DNA of 64,000 nucleotides, from the NCBI RefSeq assembly GCF_023556335.1, contig NZ_JAIKTS010000001.1:1550001-1614000 (forward strand), given 5' to 3'. The stretch comes from Stenotrophomonas mori. GTDB taxonomy: Bacteria; Pseudomonadota; Gammaproteobacteria; Xanthomonadales; Xanthomonadaceae. A model generated the notes under the pieces. That model was not told the origin of the DNA, made no database searches, and was given only the letters and a program-made list of their open reading frames with translations. Of the stretch, positions 26,107 to 39,511 are shown piece after piece; position 1 is the stretch's first letter, and every line of letters starts with the position of its first letter. The position numbers were made by a program, and so were the translations under genes.

Positions 26107-26155
26107 GCACTTGACTTTCCGCCTTCTCGGCCTCCACGGGAGGGTAGAGAAAGCT

Positions 26156-26181
26156 AAGGCCCCCGATCACTCAGGGGCCTT
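26156..26181 (-). terminator. Hairpin between tRNA-Asp copies 1 and 2
   Basis: An eight-base-pair stem (26156-26163 with 26174-26181) with an unpaired ten-base loop, eight bases past the 3' end of tRNA-Asp copy 1. The following T-run is poor, so it may be a weak terminator or a processing hairpin. Confidence 0.5.
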
Positions 26182-26189
26182 CTTGAAAC

Positions 26190-26266
26190 TGGCGGAGCGG
26201 ACGGGACTCGAACCCGCGACCTCCGGCGTGACAGGCCAGCATTCTAACCAGCTGAACTACCGCTCC
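26190..26266 (-). tRNA. tRNA-Asp(GTC), copy 1 of the cluster
   Basis: Identical 77-base tRNA-Asp with anticodon GTC and encoded CCA, 31 bases downstream of tRNA-Val. Confidence 0.97.
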
Positions 26267-26297
26267 ACTTTCAATACTTCTCGATGGTGCTGCTTAG

Positions 26298-26372
26298 TGG
26301 TGGGTGCTGAGGGTTTCGAACCCCCGACCCTCTCCTTGTAAGGGAGACGCTCTACCGCTGAGCTAAGCACCC
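26298..26372 (-). tRNA. tRNA-Val(TAC)
   Basis: A 75-base tRNA: acceptor GGGTGCT/AGCACCC, anticodon loop TTACAAG (TAC), T-loop GTTCGAAAC, CCA encoded. It begins 12 bases after the hupB stop on the same strand, so it may be cut from a hupB read-through transcript. Confidence 0.97.
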
Positions 26373-26384
26373 TCGGTGAGCCGC

Positions 26385-26657
26385 TTAGTTTACAGCGTCC
26401 TTCAGGGCTTTGCCAGCCTTGAAAGCGGGATTCTTCGAGGCGGCGATCTTGATGGTGTCGCCGGTCTTCGGGTTGCGGCCGGTGCGCTCGGCACGCTCGC
26501 GGACCTGGAAGGTGCCGAAGCCGACCAGCGTCACGGCGTCGCCGTTCTTCAGCGCCTTGGTGATCTCGGCGACGACGGCGTCGACCGCACGGCCGGCTTC
26601 GGCCTTGGAGAGGTCAGCGGCAGCAGCGACGCCATCGATCAATTCGGTCTTGTTCAT
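26385..26657 (-). CDS. hupB: HU-type DNA-binding protein
   Basis: HU bends and compacts DNA as a dimer. The 90-residue protein begins [20 protein letters not shown] and contains [20 protein letters not shown] and the DNA-binding arm [14 protein letters not shown] with the intercalating Asn-Pro. The length is exact for the family. It stands alone between lon and the tRNA-Val/Asp genes, with a 208-base upstream gap that likely holds its own promoter. Confidence 0.97.
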   Translation of the reverse strand: MNKTELIDGVAAAADLSKAEAGRAVDAVVAEITKALKNGDAVTLVGFGTFQVRERAERTGRNPKTGDTIKIAASKNPAFKAGKALKDAVN

Positions 26658-26865
26658 TATGTAAAACTCCCTATGCGGCAACCCGCGTAATAGATTGGGT
26701 TAGTCGTCGCCCGTCACAGCAGCGGCGGCAACCGTAAGATCCTGCAAACACGACGCCCGCTCATCCGGCGGGCGTGTGAGTCGCACTTTTATACCAGCGC
26801 CCCCCTACCCGCGCAAGCCGAAAAGCCAATAACGACAGGGGTTTCGGGCGTTTTCGCGTTCATCA

Positions 26866-29322
<2,457 letters not shown>

Positions 29323-29358
29323 GGGGGCTCCGCGGGGATACAGGAATGGGGCGGCCGT

Positions 29359-29393
29359 AAAAAAGCCGATGGCCCCGTTATGGGGCCATCGGC
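29359..29393 (-). terminator. Terminator between clpX and lon
   Basis: A 12-base-pair stem (29365-29376 with 29382-29393) followed in minus sense by a T-run. It separates clpP-clpX from lon transcription. Confidence 0.9.
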
Positions 29394-29460
29394 GGGGTGA
29401 TGCAAGTGGCGGCCGCGGGGCCAGCTGAACCGGTCTTCACCCGGCCGCCACGGCGTCGCG

Positions 29461-30741
<1,281 letters not shown>

Positions 30742-30868
30742 GCTTCGCTTACCCAGTTGCTCCCCCCATGAACAGGGGGTTCGAATTCGAGAATAACACA
30801 GGGCCGGAAGGACGCCAGTCCGCTTCCGACCCTGCAGAAAACACCGTATTTCCGGCTACTTGCCGTGG

Positions 30869-31495
<627 letters not shown>

Positions 31496-31562
31496 TACGT
31501 AGGGCACCTAATCTTGGGAGGGTACGCCCGGCCCGCCAGGGGCGGACCGGGGCGCGGCCGCC

Positions 31563-32858
31563 TTACGGGCGGATCGCTTCCTGGAACGACAGCGGCTGCT
31601 CGGTGTGCTGGGCACGCTCGGCGATCCAGTCGATGACCTGCTCTTCCATCACGCGGTTCTGCAGTCCCCCCATCAACTGGGGATCATTGCGGTACATCTC
31701 AATGACCTGCTCCGGCTCCTCGTAGGTGGAGGCGATCAGGCGCATGGTTTCGTTCAGGCGCTTCGGATCCAGGCGCAGGTCGTTCCGGCGCGCGACCTCG
31801 CCGACCAGCAGGCCGACCAGCACGCGCTTGGACGCAGCCTCCTTGAAGCCCTCGTGGGCGTCGGCGGGCACCTGGCCCGGGTCGCCGCCCTGGTTGCGGA
31901 TGGCCTCGACCTGCTGCGCCAGCATCCCGCGCGCCTCGTTCTCGACCAGGCGCGGCGGCAGCTCCACCGAAGCGTAGGCGGCGATCAGCTGCTCGCCCAC
32001 TTCACGGCGCAGGCGGTTCATCAGCGCCCCCTTCAGCTCGCGCTCCAGGTTGGAGCGGATGTCGGCGCGGAACTGCTCCGCCTCGCCGTTCTTCACGCCG
32101 AAGCTCTTGATGAAGGCGGCATCGACCTCCGGCACCACCGGCTCGGACACGTCGGTGGCCTTGACCGTGACCTTGACCTCCTTGCCCGCCAGCGCCGGAA
32201 CGCGCCAATCGGCCGGGAAGGCGACGTCCAGGGTCTTTTCCTCACCCTTGGCCAGCCCGACCAGGCCCTGCTCGATCTGCTCGAACATCATGCCCTGGCC
32301 GATGACGATGCTGCCCTTCTCGACACCCTCGGCGGGCAGGCGCTCATCGCCGGCCTGCGACCAGGTTTCCAGGGCGACCAGATCGCCCTGCTGTGCACCG
32401 CGCGCCACCGCCTTCCAGCTGCGGCGCTGCTGGCGCAGGTTCTCGATCATCTGTTCGATGTCGGCGTCGGAGACCTCCGCGGTGTGGCGCACCACGGTGA
32501 GCTTGGCGACATCGATCTCGCCGAAGTCCGGCACCAGCTCGACGGTGGCGACGAAATCGAATTCGCCCTCGCCGGCCTTGTCGATGCGGGGATTGCCGGC
32601 GATGCGCAGCTCATGCTCGCGCAGCGCGGCATCGAAGGTCTCGCGCAGCAGGCCATCCACCGCCTCGGCACGGACCTGCTGCCCGAAGCGCTGCTCGACC
32701 ACCTTGGCCGGCACCTTGCCCGGGCGGAAGCCCTTGATGCGGACGGTGCGCGCGATTTCGCCGAGCCGGCCCGCGATGTGCCCCTGCAAGCGCTCCTCCG
32801 GCAGGGAGAAGGTCAAGCGGCGTTCCAGGTTGCCGGTGGATTCGATCGATGCTTGCAT
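31563..32858 (-). CDS. tig: Trigger factor
   Basis: Trigger factor is the ribosome-bound chaperone and prolyl isomerase that meets nascent chains. The 431-residue protein has the ribosome-binding loop region [19 protein letters not shown] near 43-61, the FKBP-like PPIase domain around 155-240 ([33 protein letters not shown]) and a long helical C-terminal domain. ATG 32858 has GGAG at nine bases; the open frame upstream is not conserved. It heads the tig-clpP-clpX-lon block. Confidence 0.96.
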   Translation of the reverse strand: MQASIESTGNLERRLTFSLPEERLQGHIAGRLGEIARTVRIKGFRPGKVPAKVVEQRFGQQVRAEAVDGLLRETFDAALREHELRIAGNPRIDKAGEGEFDFVATVELVPDFGEIDVAKLTVVRHTAEVSDADIEQMIENLRQQRRSWKAVARGAQQGDLVALETWSQAGDERLPAEGVEKGSIVIGQGMMFEQIEQGLVGLAKGEEKTLDVAFPADWRVPALAGKEVKVTVKATDVSEPVVPEVDAAFIKSFGVKNGEAEQFRADIRSNLERELKGALMNRLRREVGEQLIAAYASVELPPRLVENEARGMLAQQVEAIRNQGGDPGQVPADAHEGFKEAASKRVLVGLLVGEVARRNDLRLDPKRLNETMRLIASTYEEPEQVIEMYRNDPQLMGGLQNRVMEEQVIDWIAERAQHTEQPLSFQEAIRP

Positions 32859-33029
32859 GTGGACTCCTGCCACCGGCGGCACCCGTGCCCCGGTTCGATG
32901 TGGAAAATGAACGGTTTCCGACGAAAACACGGTTCCGTCGCAGCCCTGTAGTTTCGCCGATTCCGGGCGGCGCTGCCAGCCTGCCGCAGGACGGCACAGG
33001 GCGGCGCGGCCGCCGGACCGGCACGCGGA

Positions 33030-33114
<85 letters not shown>

Positions 33115-33206
33115 TTCCGGCGGGCATTATCGCAGTCCCGCGCGCAAAACCGCACGCCGCGGCACCCTCAGCGCCGCACCCGGCCACTGCCCTCTCCTGC
33201 CGGCAG

Positions 33207-33238
33207 AAAAAAGGGCATCCGCCTCGGCGGATGCCCTT
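33207..33238 (-). terminator. Terminator after tRNA-Lys copy 2
   Basis: A 13-base-pair stem (33211-33223 with 33226-33238) followed in minus sense by a T-run, three bases past the 3' end of the tRNA-Lys at 33242. tRNA-Leu downstream therefore likely needs its own promoter. Confidence 0.88.
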
Positions 33239-33241
33239 GGA

Positions 33242-33317
33242 TGGTGGGCTGTCAAGGATTCGAACCTTGGACCTATTGATTAAGAGTCAACTGCTCTACC
33301 AACTGAGCTAACAGCCC
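33242..33317 (-). tRNA. tRNA-Lys(CTT), copy 2
   Basis: A 76-base tRNA: acceptor GGGCTGT/ACAGCCC, anticodon loop CTCTTAA (CTT), T-loop GTTCGAATC, CCA encoded. It differs from the other lysine copy mainly in the acceptor stem and a few variable bases. Confidence 0.96.
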
Positions 33318-33373
33318 GTATGCAACGGCCGCGCCACCTGCGGCGCCGGCTTCCGCGGGACGGAGCCCGGCGG

Positions 33374-33407
33374 AAAAAAACAGCCACCCGGCGTACCGGA
33401 TGGCTGT
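33374..33407 (-). terminator. Terminator between the two tRNA-Lys genes
   Basis: A stem of about 12 pairs with one mismatch (33380-33391 with 33396-33407), CGTA loop and a T-run in minus sense, just past the 3' end of tRNA-Lys copy 1. Confidence 0.88.
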
Positions 33408-33414
33408 CTCGAAT

Positions 33415-33490
<76 letters not shown>

Positions 33491-33572
33491 TGAAAAACCA
33501 GAGGGCGAATACTACCGCTACCCGCCCTCCGTTACAACCCTGCGAGCCCGCATCGCGGACTCCTCGGATCAG

Positions 33573-33649
33573 TGGGGTGGCTGAGGGGATTCGAACCCCC
33601 GACCACTGGAATCACAATCCAGTACTCTAACCAACTGAGCTACAGCCAC
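33573..33649 (-). tRNA. tRNA-His(GTG)
   Basis: A 77-base tRNA: acceptor GTGGCTG/CAGCCAC, anticodon loop TTGTGAT (GTG), T-loop GTTCGAATC, discriminator C, CCA encoded. A G is encoded at position -1 (base 33650), as expected for histidine identity. Confidence 0.96.
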
Positions 33650-33682
33650 CACTGAAAAACAACTGCCCACCGCTTGCGCCGA

Positions 33683-33759
33683 TGGCGCGCCCGACAGGAA
33701 TCGAACCTGTAACCGCCGGCTTAGAAGGCCGGTGCTCTATCCAGTTGAGCTACGGGCGC
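33683..33759 (-). tRNA. tRNA-Arg(TCT)
   Basis: A 77-base tRNA: acceptor GCGCCCG/CGGGCGC, anticodon loop CTTCTAA (TCT), T-loop GTTCGATTC, CCA encoded. It reads the rare AGA/AGG arginine codons. Confidence 0.96.
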
Positions 33760-33802
33760 TCTGACCGGATTGTCGCACTCCAACGCGCCTTGGATCGCTG
33801 GA

Positions 33803-33879
33803 TGGTCGGGGTAGAGGGATTCGAACCCCCGACATCCTGCTCCCAAAGCAGGCGCGCTACCAGACTGCGCTATACCCCG
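33803..33879 (-). tRNA. tRNA-Pro(TGG)
   Basis: A 77-base tRNA: acceptor CGGGGTA/TACCCCG, anticodon loop TTTGGGA (TGG), T-loop GTTCGAATC, CCA encoded. It is the first gene of the Pro-Arg-His-Lys-Lys-Leu cluster. Confidence 0.96.
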
Positions 33880-34016
33880 GCGGTGAATCTCTCGAGGTTG
33901 CCCCCGAAAGGGCGGCCATTGTCGGGATTGTGGAGCAACCTGTCAACGGGGGAATGCCCTGTTCGATCCGCTTGGCTATGCTGCGGGCATCCCGCACCCA
34001 CTTCCGGAGCCTGGCC

Positions 34017-34778
34017 ATGCGCAGCGGCAACCCCGCCCTTTCCGATTCCACCTTCCTCGATCCCGCCAGCGGCGCGGTGCTGGCACGCCATGCCGACGCC
34101 ATGACCCTCAACGGCACCGTCAACAAGACCGGGCTACTGCTCCTGCTGACCGTGCTCACCGCGGCATTCGCCTGGAGCCAGACCCTCACCGCCAGCGGCG
34201 AGCTGGCCGCCGGCGCGCGGCTGTACCTGTGGGGCGGCGCGATCGGCGGTTTCATCCTCGCCCTGGCAACCATCTTCAGGAAGCACTGGGCGCCGGTCAG
34301 CGCGCCGTTGTATGCCCTGGCCGAGGGCCTGTTCCTCGGCGCCATCTCGGCGATCTACGAAGCGCGCTTCCAGGGCATCGTGTTCCAGGCCGTGCTGCTG
34401 ACCTTCGGCACCCTGTTCGCACTGCTGTTCGCCTACCGCAGCGGACTGGTCAAGGCCACCGAGAACTTCAAGCTCGGCGTGGTCGCGGCCACCGGCGGCA
34501 TCGCCCTGGTCTACCTGGCGACCATCGTGCTCGGCCTGTTCGGTGTCCGCATCCCCTTCATCCACGATTCGGGGCTGATCGGCATCGGCTTCAGCCTGTT
34601 CGTGGTGGTGGTCGCCGCACTGAACCTGGTGCTGGATTTCGACTTCATCGAGAACGGCGTGGAAGCAGGCGCGCCGAAGTACATGGAGTGGTACGGGGCC
34701 TTCGGCCTGATGGTCACCCTCGTATGGCTGTACATCGAGTTCCTGCGCCTGCTCTCCAAGCTGCAGTCGCGCAACTGA
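34017..34778 (+). CDS. Bax inhibitor-1/YccA-like membrane protein
   Basis: A 253-residue protein with six or seven membrane helices after a 45-residue soluble N-terminus. Signature segments are ALAEGLFLGAISAIYEARFQG near 101-121 and FDFIENGVEAGAPKYMEWYGAF (split by loop) near 208-230, matching the DUF1517-free YccA branch of the Bax inhibitor-1 superfamily. YccA modulates the FtsH protease in Escherichia coli; a calcium-leak role is known in other members. ATG 34017 has CCGGAG seven bases upstream. A strong terminator follows. Confidence 0.88.
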   Translation: MRSGNPALSDSTFLDPASGAVLARHADAMTLNGTVNKTGLLLLLTVLTAAFAWSQTLTASGELAAGARLYLWGGAIGGFILALATIFRKHWAPVSAPLYALAEGLFLGAISAIYEARFQGIVFQAVLLTFGTLFALLFAYRSGLVKATENFKLGVVAATGGIALVYLATIVLGLFGVRIPFIHDSGLIGIGFSLFVVVVAALNLVLDFDFIENGVEAGAPKYMEWYGAFGLMVTLVWLYIEFLRLLSKLQSRN

Positions 34779-34793
34779 CGCGCTTCCGGAAAC

Positions 34794-34823
34794 GAAGAAA
34801 GGCGCCGCGAGGCGCCTTTCTTC
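34794..34823 (+). terminator. Terminator after the YccA-like gene
   Basis: A perfect 13-base-pair stem (34794-34806 with 34811-34823) with GCGA loop and mixed T-run, 15 bases after the stop codon. Confidence 0.9.
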
Positions 34824-34872
34824 GTCCGGGGCACGGCCCGGCGGGTGACCGGGCAGGCGCGCCGCCATGAAC

Positions 34873-34901
34873 GGGAACGTCGCGCGTCGCGCGACGTTCC
34901 C
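34873..34901. repeat. Perfect 14-base inverted repeat
   Basis: Two 14-base arms (34873-34886 and 34888-34901) around a single central base, rich in CG steps. It lies 20 bases past the stop of the minus-strand dehydrogenase gene and has no T-run. It may be a Rho-linked 3'-end hairpin or a protein-binding palindrome. Confidence 0.7.
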
Positions 34902-34921
34902 GGCAGCACATGGCCGCTGGA

Positions 34922-35926
34922 TTACAGGCGGCTGGCGATGGCCCGGGCGAAGTCCATCGTGCCGCCGGTGCCGCCCAGGTCGCCGGTCAGCGCATCCTTG
35001 GCCTCCATGGTGGCGACGATCGCCTTGCGCAGGCGCGCGGCGTTCTCCACCTGGCCAAGATGGTCCAGCATCTGCGCCGCGCCCAGCAGCAGCGCGCCGG
35101 GGTTGGCGATGCCCTTGCCGGCGATGTCCGGCGCCGTGCCATGGACGGCCTCGAAAATGGCCGCTTCCTCGCCGATGTTGGCACCCGGCGCCAGCCCCAG
35201 GCCGCCCACCAGGCCGGCACACAGGTCGGAAATGATGTCGCCGAACAGGTTGGTCGTGACGATCACGTCGAACTGCTCCGGACGCATCACCAGCTGCATG
35301 CAGGTGTTGTCCACGATCATTTCCTGGAACTCGATGTCCGGGTAGTTCGCGGCCACCTCACGGGCGACGTTCAGGAACAGGCCCGAGGTCGACTTGATGA
35401 TGTTCGCCTTGTGCACCGCGGTGACCTTCTTGCGGCCGGTGCTGCGCGCCAGCTCGAAGGCGTAGCGCACGATGCGCTCGGAACCCTTGCGGGTGATGCG
35501 GGTGCCCGAGAACGCGGTCTCGCCGTCGGCGGAGACTTCCTGGCCCTCGGACAGGTAGGCGCCTTCGGTGTTCTCGCGCACGGTGATCAGGTCGATGTTC
35601 TCGTAGCGCGCACGGGTATTGGGGAACGAGATCGCCGGGCGCACGTTGGCGTACAGGTCGAACTGCCGGCGCAGGGCGACGTTGATCGAGCTGAAGCCGC
35701 CGCCGACCGGCGTGGTCAGCGGGCTCTTCAGCGCCACCTTGTTCTTCTTGATCGACTCCAGCGTGCTGGCGGGAATCAGTTCACCGTGCTTTTCCAGCGC
35801 GGCCAGACCGGCGTCGGCGAATTCGTAGGACAGCCCGGCACCGAGCTTGTCGAGCACGAACAAGGTCGCGTCCATGATTTCCGGGCCGATGCCATCGCCA
35901 CGGATGACGGTGATTGTCTGCGTCAT
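34922..35926 (-). CDS. NAD-type isocitrate dehydrogenase (decarboxylating)
   Basis: A 334-residue enzyme of the isocitrate/isopropylmalate dehydrogenase family, which converts isocitrate to 2-oxoglutarate in the TCA cycle. Visible are the start [20 protein letters not shown], substrate arginines in [34 protein letters not shown], the catalytic lysine in [15 protein letters not shown], the metal aspartates in [14 protein letters not shown] and the cofactor loop [19 protein letters not shown]. The short length and missing phosphate-binding pattern fit the NAD-dependent branch. Isopropylmalate or homoisocitrate use is less likely given the substrate-site sequence. Confidence 0.88.
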   Translation of the reverse strand: MTQTITVIRGDGIGPEIMDATLFVLDKLGAGLSYEFADAGLAALEKHGELIPASTLESIKKNKVALKSPLTTPVGGGFSSINVALRRQFDLYANVRPAISFPNTRARYENIDLITVRENTEGAYLSEGQEVSADGETAFSGTRITRKGSERIVRYAFELARSTGRKKVTAVHKANIIKSTSGLFLNVAREVAANYPDIEFQEMIVDNTCMQLVMRPEQFDVIVTTNLFGDIISDLCAGLVGGLGLAPGANIGEEAAIFEAVHGTAPDIAGKGIANPGALLLGAAQMLDHLGQVENAARLRKAIVATMEAKDALTGDLGGTGGTMDFARAIASRL

Positions 35927-36546
35927 GATTTGGGTTCCGAACGAGAGAGGGGGGTGCGCCGGCTCGGCTGCCCGCATCCAAGCGCATCTGAAAGTTTCAA
36001 TGGACAATTATGCCCGATCCCCCCTTTACCGTCCCCACCCGGGGACCGGCCGGAACCGCACCGCCGACAGGGCCGCGGACCCGGGACCGGCGCCCCGGCC
36101 GGCATTCCGCCGCCCACCGGGGTGACCATGCTGCTCCGGCCTGCTGGCCTATGGCCTGCTCCGACGGCCACGGCAGACCAGGCGTCTCCGCGGGCGGCGG
36201 CGCGGCGCCCACGGCGTCCGACGGGTCGAGGGCATCCACCGCATGCCATGGGGGCGGGGCCGGAGGCACCCCCGGCGCCTGGATCGCCGGATCGATGGCG
36301 CTGACCGCCTCCCGCCAGCGGGCGATGCGGGGCGGCACGCCCACGCCCGGAAACGCCGGGCGACGACCGCGGCTGGACCCGGCAAGGATGACGCCCCATG
36401 CGCTCCGGGAAGCCGGCGGCAGCGGCCACGCCGCCGCTACGCTCAGGCCTCCGTGAGGCCTCTTCCATATGGGCCGCGGCTGCCCGCGGCGTTGCCTCTC
36501 GGCACCGCGCTCCGGCAACGCCGGCCAGGCGCGGCGGATGCCGGTT
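35927..36546. other. 620-base stretch without a supported gene
   Basis: Between the dehydrogenase and grxC. Several GC-rich open frames run through it (one of 173 codons on the minus strand, 35997-36518), but they are proline/arginine/alanine-rich, lack recognisable domains and have no convincing start. I see no tRNA, terminator with T-run or family motif. It could be a decayed gene or regulatory DNA. Confidence 0.5.
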
Positions 36547-36813
36547 TCAGCCGGCCAGCAGCGGTTCGAGCTTGCCGGCGCGATGCAGGGCCATCATGTC
36601 GTCGTAACCGCCGACGTGCACGTCGCCGATGAAGATCTGCGGCACGCTGGTACGCCGGGTCAGGCCGAGCATCTTCTCGCGCTCGACCGGGTCCAGGTCG
36701 ATGCGGACCTCGGTCCAGCTGTGGCCCTTGCTCTTGAGGAAATTCTTGGCGGCCACGCAGTACGGGCACACCGCGGTGGAATACAGGGTGATTTCGGGGG
36801 TCCGACCAGTCAC
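36547..36813 (-). CDS. grxC: Glutaredoxin GrxC
   Basis: An 88-residue dithiol glutaredoxin that reduces disulfides with glutathione. The active site CPYC is at residues 16-19, the cis-proline in TSVPQIFIGDVHVGGYDDM near 61-79, and the glutathione-binding GGYDD follows. The start is GTG 36813; no in-frame ATG is near. It stands alone, divergent from the M48 protease gene. Confidence 0.95.
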   Translation of the reverse strand: MTGRTPEITLYSTAVCPYCVAAKNFLKSKGHSWTEVRIDLDPVEREKMLGLTRRTSVPQIFIGDVHVGGYDDMMALHRAGKLEPLLAG

Positions 36814-36963
36814 GGGAAACTCCAGACGTGGAAAGTTGTCCCATTATGGTAGCGGCGCGCCGGATCACGCCGGCCGCGACTGCGGCACTGCGGGTTAACC
36901 TGTGCTTCACACCCGGGCGCGGTTTCCCCGCCATCCTCCGCACACCCTACCCGAGGCGTTCCC

Positions 36964-38613
36964 TTGCGCACGCTGCTGCTCGCCACTGCCCTCACCCTGG
37001 CCCTGGCCTCGCCCCTGTCCCGCGCCCAGGACAGCAAGCTGCCGGACATCGGTTCGTCCGCCGGCGAGCTGCTCACGCCCGCGCGGCAGGCCGAGTACGG
37101 CGGCATGATGCTGCGCGAGCTGCGCAACTACGGTTACCTGCTCGATGACCCGCTGATCGACGATTGGCTGCAGGCGATGGGCACCCGGCTGGGATCCAAC
37201 AGCGCCCAGCCGCAGCAGACGTTCACCTTCTTCATGCTCAAGGACCGGCAGATCAACGCCTTCGCCACGCTGGGCGGCTACATCGGCATGAATGCCGGGC
37301 TGGTACTGACCGCCGAGCAGGAAGACGAGGTCGCGGCGGTGCTGTCGCACGAAATCGCCCACGTCACCCAGCAGCACGTGCTGCGCAGCGTGGAGAAGGC
37401 CCAGCGCGACCAGATCCCCATCCTGCTCGGCATGCTGGCGGCGGTGGTCGCCGCCCAGCAGGCCGGCGGCAATTCGTCCGGCGACGCCACCATGGCCGCC
37501 ATCAGTTCGGGCATGGGGCTGATGCAGCAGCTGCAGATCAACTTCACCCGTTCCAACGAATCCGAAGCGGACCGGCTGGGCATCCGCACCCTGGCCCGCA
37601 GCGGCTACGACGTCGATGCGATGGCCGGTTTCTTCGAACGCATGTCCGCGGCCATGCGCGGCAACGAGGGCGGTTACTCCACCCCGGACTTCCTGCGCAC
37701 CCACCCGGTCACGGTCACCCGCATCAGCGAGGCCAAGGCCCGCGCCGAGCAGATGAAGAAAGGCACGGTGCTGCTGACCACGCAGACACCGACCGGCATC
37801 CGCCGCGAACGGGTGGACCCGGCCGCCCCCGCCCCCGACCCGCTTTCGGCCAGCGGCAACCCGCTGCTGCCCGGCTCGATGCAGCTGACGCTGCCGTCGA
37901 TCGACCTGCCGCGCGGCGCCAGTGGCCGCTTCGACTGGGCCCGCGAACGGCTGCGCGTGCTCAGCGCGCCGACGCCGGCCGAGCTGGTGCGCGAATACCA
38001 GGACCTGCGCCGCAGCCAGCCCGAGGGCCTGAGCGACCCGCAGCGCTACGGTGTGGCCATCGCCCGGCTGCGCGACGGCGGAGGCGCCGTGCGCGAGGCG
38101 CTGGAGGAACTGCAGGCGCTGCATGCCGAGCACCCGGACAACCTGTGGGTGAGCCTGGCCCTGGGCCAGGCCGAGTCGCGCAGCGGCCGCCACGCCGAGG
38201 CCAATCGCCGCTTCGACGCGCTGCTGCAGAAACTGCCGCAGAGCCGGCCGGTGGCCCTGACCTACGCCCAGGTGCTCAACGAGCAGGGGGGCGTGGACGC
38301 CGGAAAGCGTGCCCAGGCGATGCTGCGGCCACTGCTGGCCCGCGCCGGCGACGACCCGGTGTTCCAGCGCACCTTCGCCCGTGCCTGCGAGCTGGCCGGC
38401 GACACCAGCCGCGCCAGCGAGGCCTATGCCGAAGCCGCCTACCTCAACGGCCGCCCGGAGCAGGCGCTGCTGCAGTTCCAGGCACTGCTCAAGCAGCCGG
38501 GGCTGGACTACGTCAACCGCGCCCGGGTCGATGCCCGGATCGAGGCGATCATGCCGACCGTACTGGAGATGCGTCGGCTGGGCGTGCGCGACCCGGACAT
38601 GCAGCGCCACTGA
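36964..38613 (+). CDS. BepA-like periplasmic M48 metalloprotease with TPR domain
   Basis: BepA (YfgC) assists or degrades outer-membrane proteins such as LptD. The 549-residue protein starts at TTG 36964 with a signal peptide ending near LSRAQD. The zinc site SHEIAHVTQQH is near residues 128-138 with the third ligand in NESEADRLGIRT near 198, and a TPR region fills 355-520 (ALEELQALHAEHPDNLWVSL). The longer loop between the protease and TPR parts (PAAPAPDPLSASGNPLLPG) is family-variable. The TTG start is weakly supported but no ATG lies near. Confidence 0.9.
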   Translation: MRTLLLATALTLALASPLSRAQDSKLPDIGSSAGELLTPARQAEYGGMMLRELRNYGYLLDDPLIDDWLQAMGTRLGSNSAQPQQTFTFFMLKDRQINAFATLGGYIGMNAGLVLTAEQEDEVAAVLSHEIAHVTQQHVLRSVEKAQRDQIPILLGMLAAVVAAQQAGGNSSGDATMAAISSGMGLMQQLQINFTRSNESEADRLGIRTLARSGYDVDAMAGFFERMSAAMRGNEGGYSTPDFLRTHPVTVTRISEAKARAEQMKKGTVLLTTQTPTGIRRERVDPAAPAPDPLSASGNPLLPGSMQLTLPSIDLPRGASGRFDWARERLRVLSAPTPAELVREYQDLRRSQPEGLSDPQRYGVAIARLRDGGGAVREALEELQALHAEHPDNLWVSLALGQAESRSGRHAEANRRFDALLQKLPQSRPVALTYAQVLNEQGGVDAGKRAQAMLRPLLARAGDDPVFQRTFARACELAGDTSRASEAYAEAAYLNGRPEQALLQFQALLKQPGLDYVNRARVDARIEAIMPTVLEMRRLGVRDPDMQRH

Positions 38614-38671
38614 GGCCCGCGCCGGCCCGTTGCTGAACCGCAGACGGCGCCGGACGCACCCCGCCGCCCGC

Positions 38672-38699
38672 CTGTCACAAACCCGTCATCAAACCGTAG
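38672..38699 (+). promoter_or_regulatory. Pho box and promoter of phoB
   Basis: Two seven-base direct repeats, CTGTCAC (38672-38678) and CCGTCAT (38683-38689), separated by four bases AAAC, match the Pho box consensus of two CTGTCAT units with 11-base periodicity. It ends 57 bases before the phoB GTG, and a TAGTCT at 38697 in the position of a -10 element fits. It predicts that PhoB activates its own operon, as in enterobacteria. This is pattern matching by eye. Confidence 0.8.
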
Positions 38700-38746
38700 T
38701 CTACTGGGCACATCCCAGTCCGATCAGGCATTACGGTAGACACGAC

Positions 38747-39436
38747 GTGCAGAAACGCATCCTTATTGTCGACGACGAACCGGCGATCCGTGACATGGTC
38801 GCCTTCGCCCTGCGCAAGGGGGAATACGAGCCGGTGCATGCCGGTGACGCGCTGGAGGCGCAGACGGCCATCGCCGACCGCGTCCCGGACATGATCCTGC
38901 TGGACTGGATGCTGCCCGGGACCAGCGGCCTGGAACTGGCCCGGCGCTGGCGCAAGGACAGCCTCACCCGCGACGTCCCCATCATCATGCTCACCGCCCG
39001 CGGCGAGGAGAACGACCGCGTCGGCGGGCTCGAGGCCGGCGTCGACGACTACGTGGTCAAGCCGTTCTCGGCACGCGAGCTGCTGGCGCGGATCCGCGCG
39101 GTCATGCGCCGCACCCGCGACGACGACGAAGACGGCAGCGTGGCCATCGGCCCGATCCGCATCGACGGTGCCGCGCACCGCGTGTTCGCCGGCGACGCGC
39201 CGGTGGCGATCGGTCCCACCGAGTACCGCCTGCTGCACTTCTTCATGACCCATCCCGAGCGCGTCTACAGCCGCTCGCAGTTGCTCGATCACGTGTGGGG
39301 TGGCAGCGTGTACGTGGAGGAACGCACCATCGACGTGCACATCCGTCGGCTGCGCAAGACCCTCGAGCCGTTCGGCGCGGAGAACATGGTGCAGACCGTA
39401 CGGGGTGCCGGCTACCGCTTCTCGGCGTCGGTCTGA
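38747..39436 (+). CDS. phoB: Phosphate response regulator PhoB
   Basis: PhoB activates phosphate-starvation genes when phosphorylated by PhoR. The 229-residue protein has the receiver domain with acidic pocket DDE at residues 9-11, phospho-acceptor Asp53 in LLDWMLPG and Lys in VVKPFSARELL near 102, then a winged-helix domain (SRSQLLDHVWGGSVYVEERT, DVHIRRLRKTLE). The start is GTG 38747. The Pho box upstream indicates autoregulation; phoR follows in the same transcript. Confidence 0.96.
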   Translation: MQKRILIVDDEPAIRDMVAFALRKGEYEPVHAGDALEAQTAIADRVPDMILLDWMLPGTSGLELARRWRKDSLTRDVPIIMLTARGEENDRVGGLEAGVDDYVVKPFSARELLARIRAVMRRTRDDDEDGSVAIGPIRIDGAAHRVFAGDAPVAIGPTEYRLLHFFMTHPERVYSRSQLLDHVWGGSVYVEERTIDVHIRRLRKTLEPFGAENMVQTVRGAGYRFSASV

Positions 39437-39511
39437 GCCGGCCGGCCGCCGGCCGGTCCGCCTCTCCCGTTGCTTCCGCCGCCGGCGCCCGCCGCTCCTT
39501 TCGAGACCGCA

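Noticed and set aside
35997..36518. A 173-codon minus-strand frame upstream of grxC
   Set aside because: Proline/arginine-rich, no motif, no convincing start, overlapping other equally open frames; kept only as unassigned sequence.
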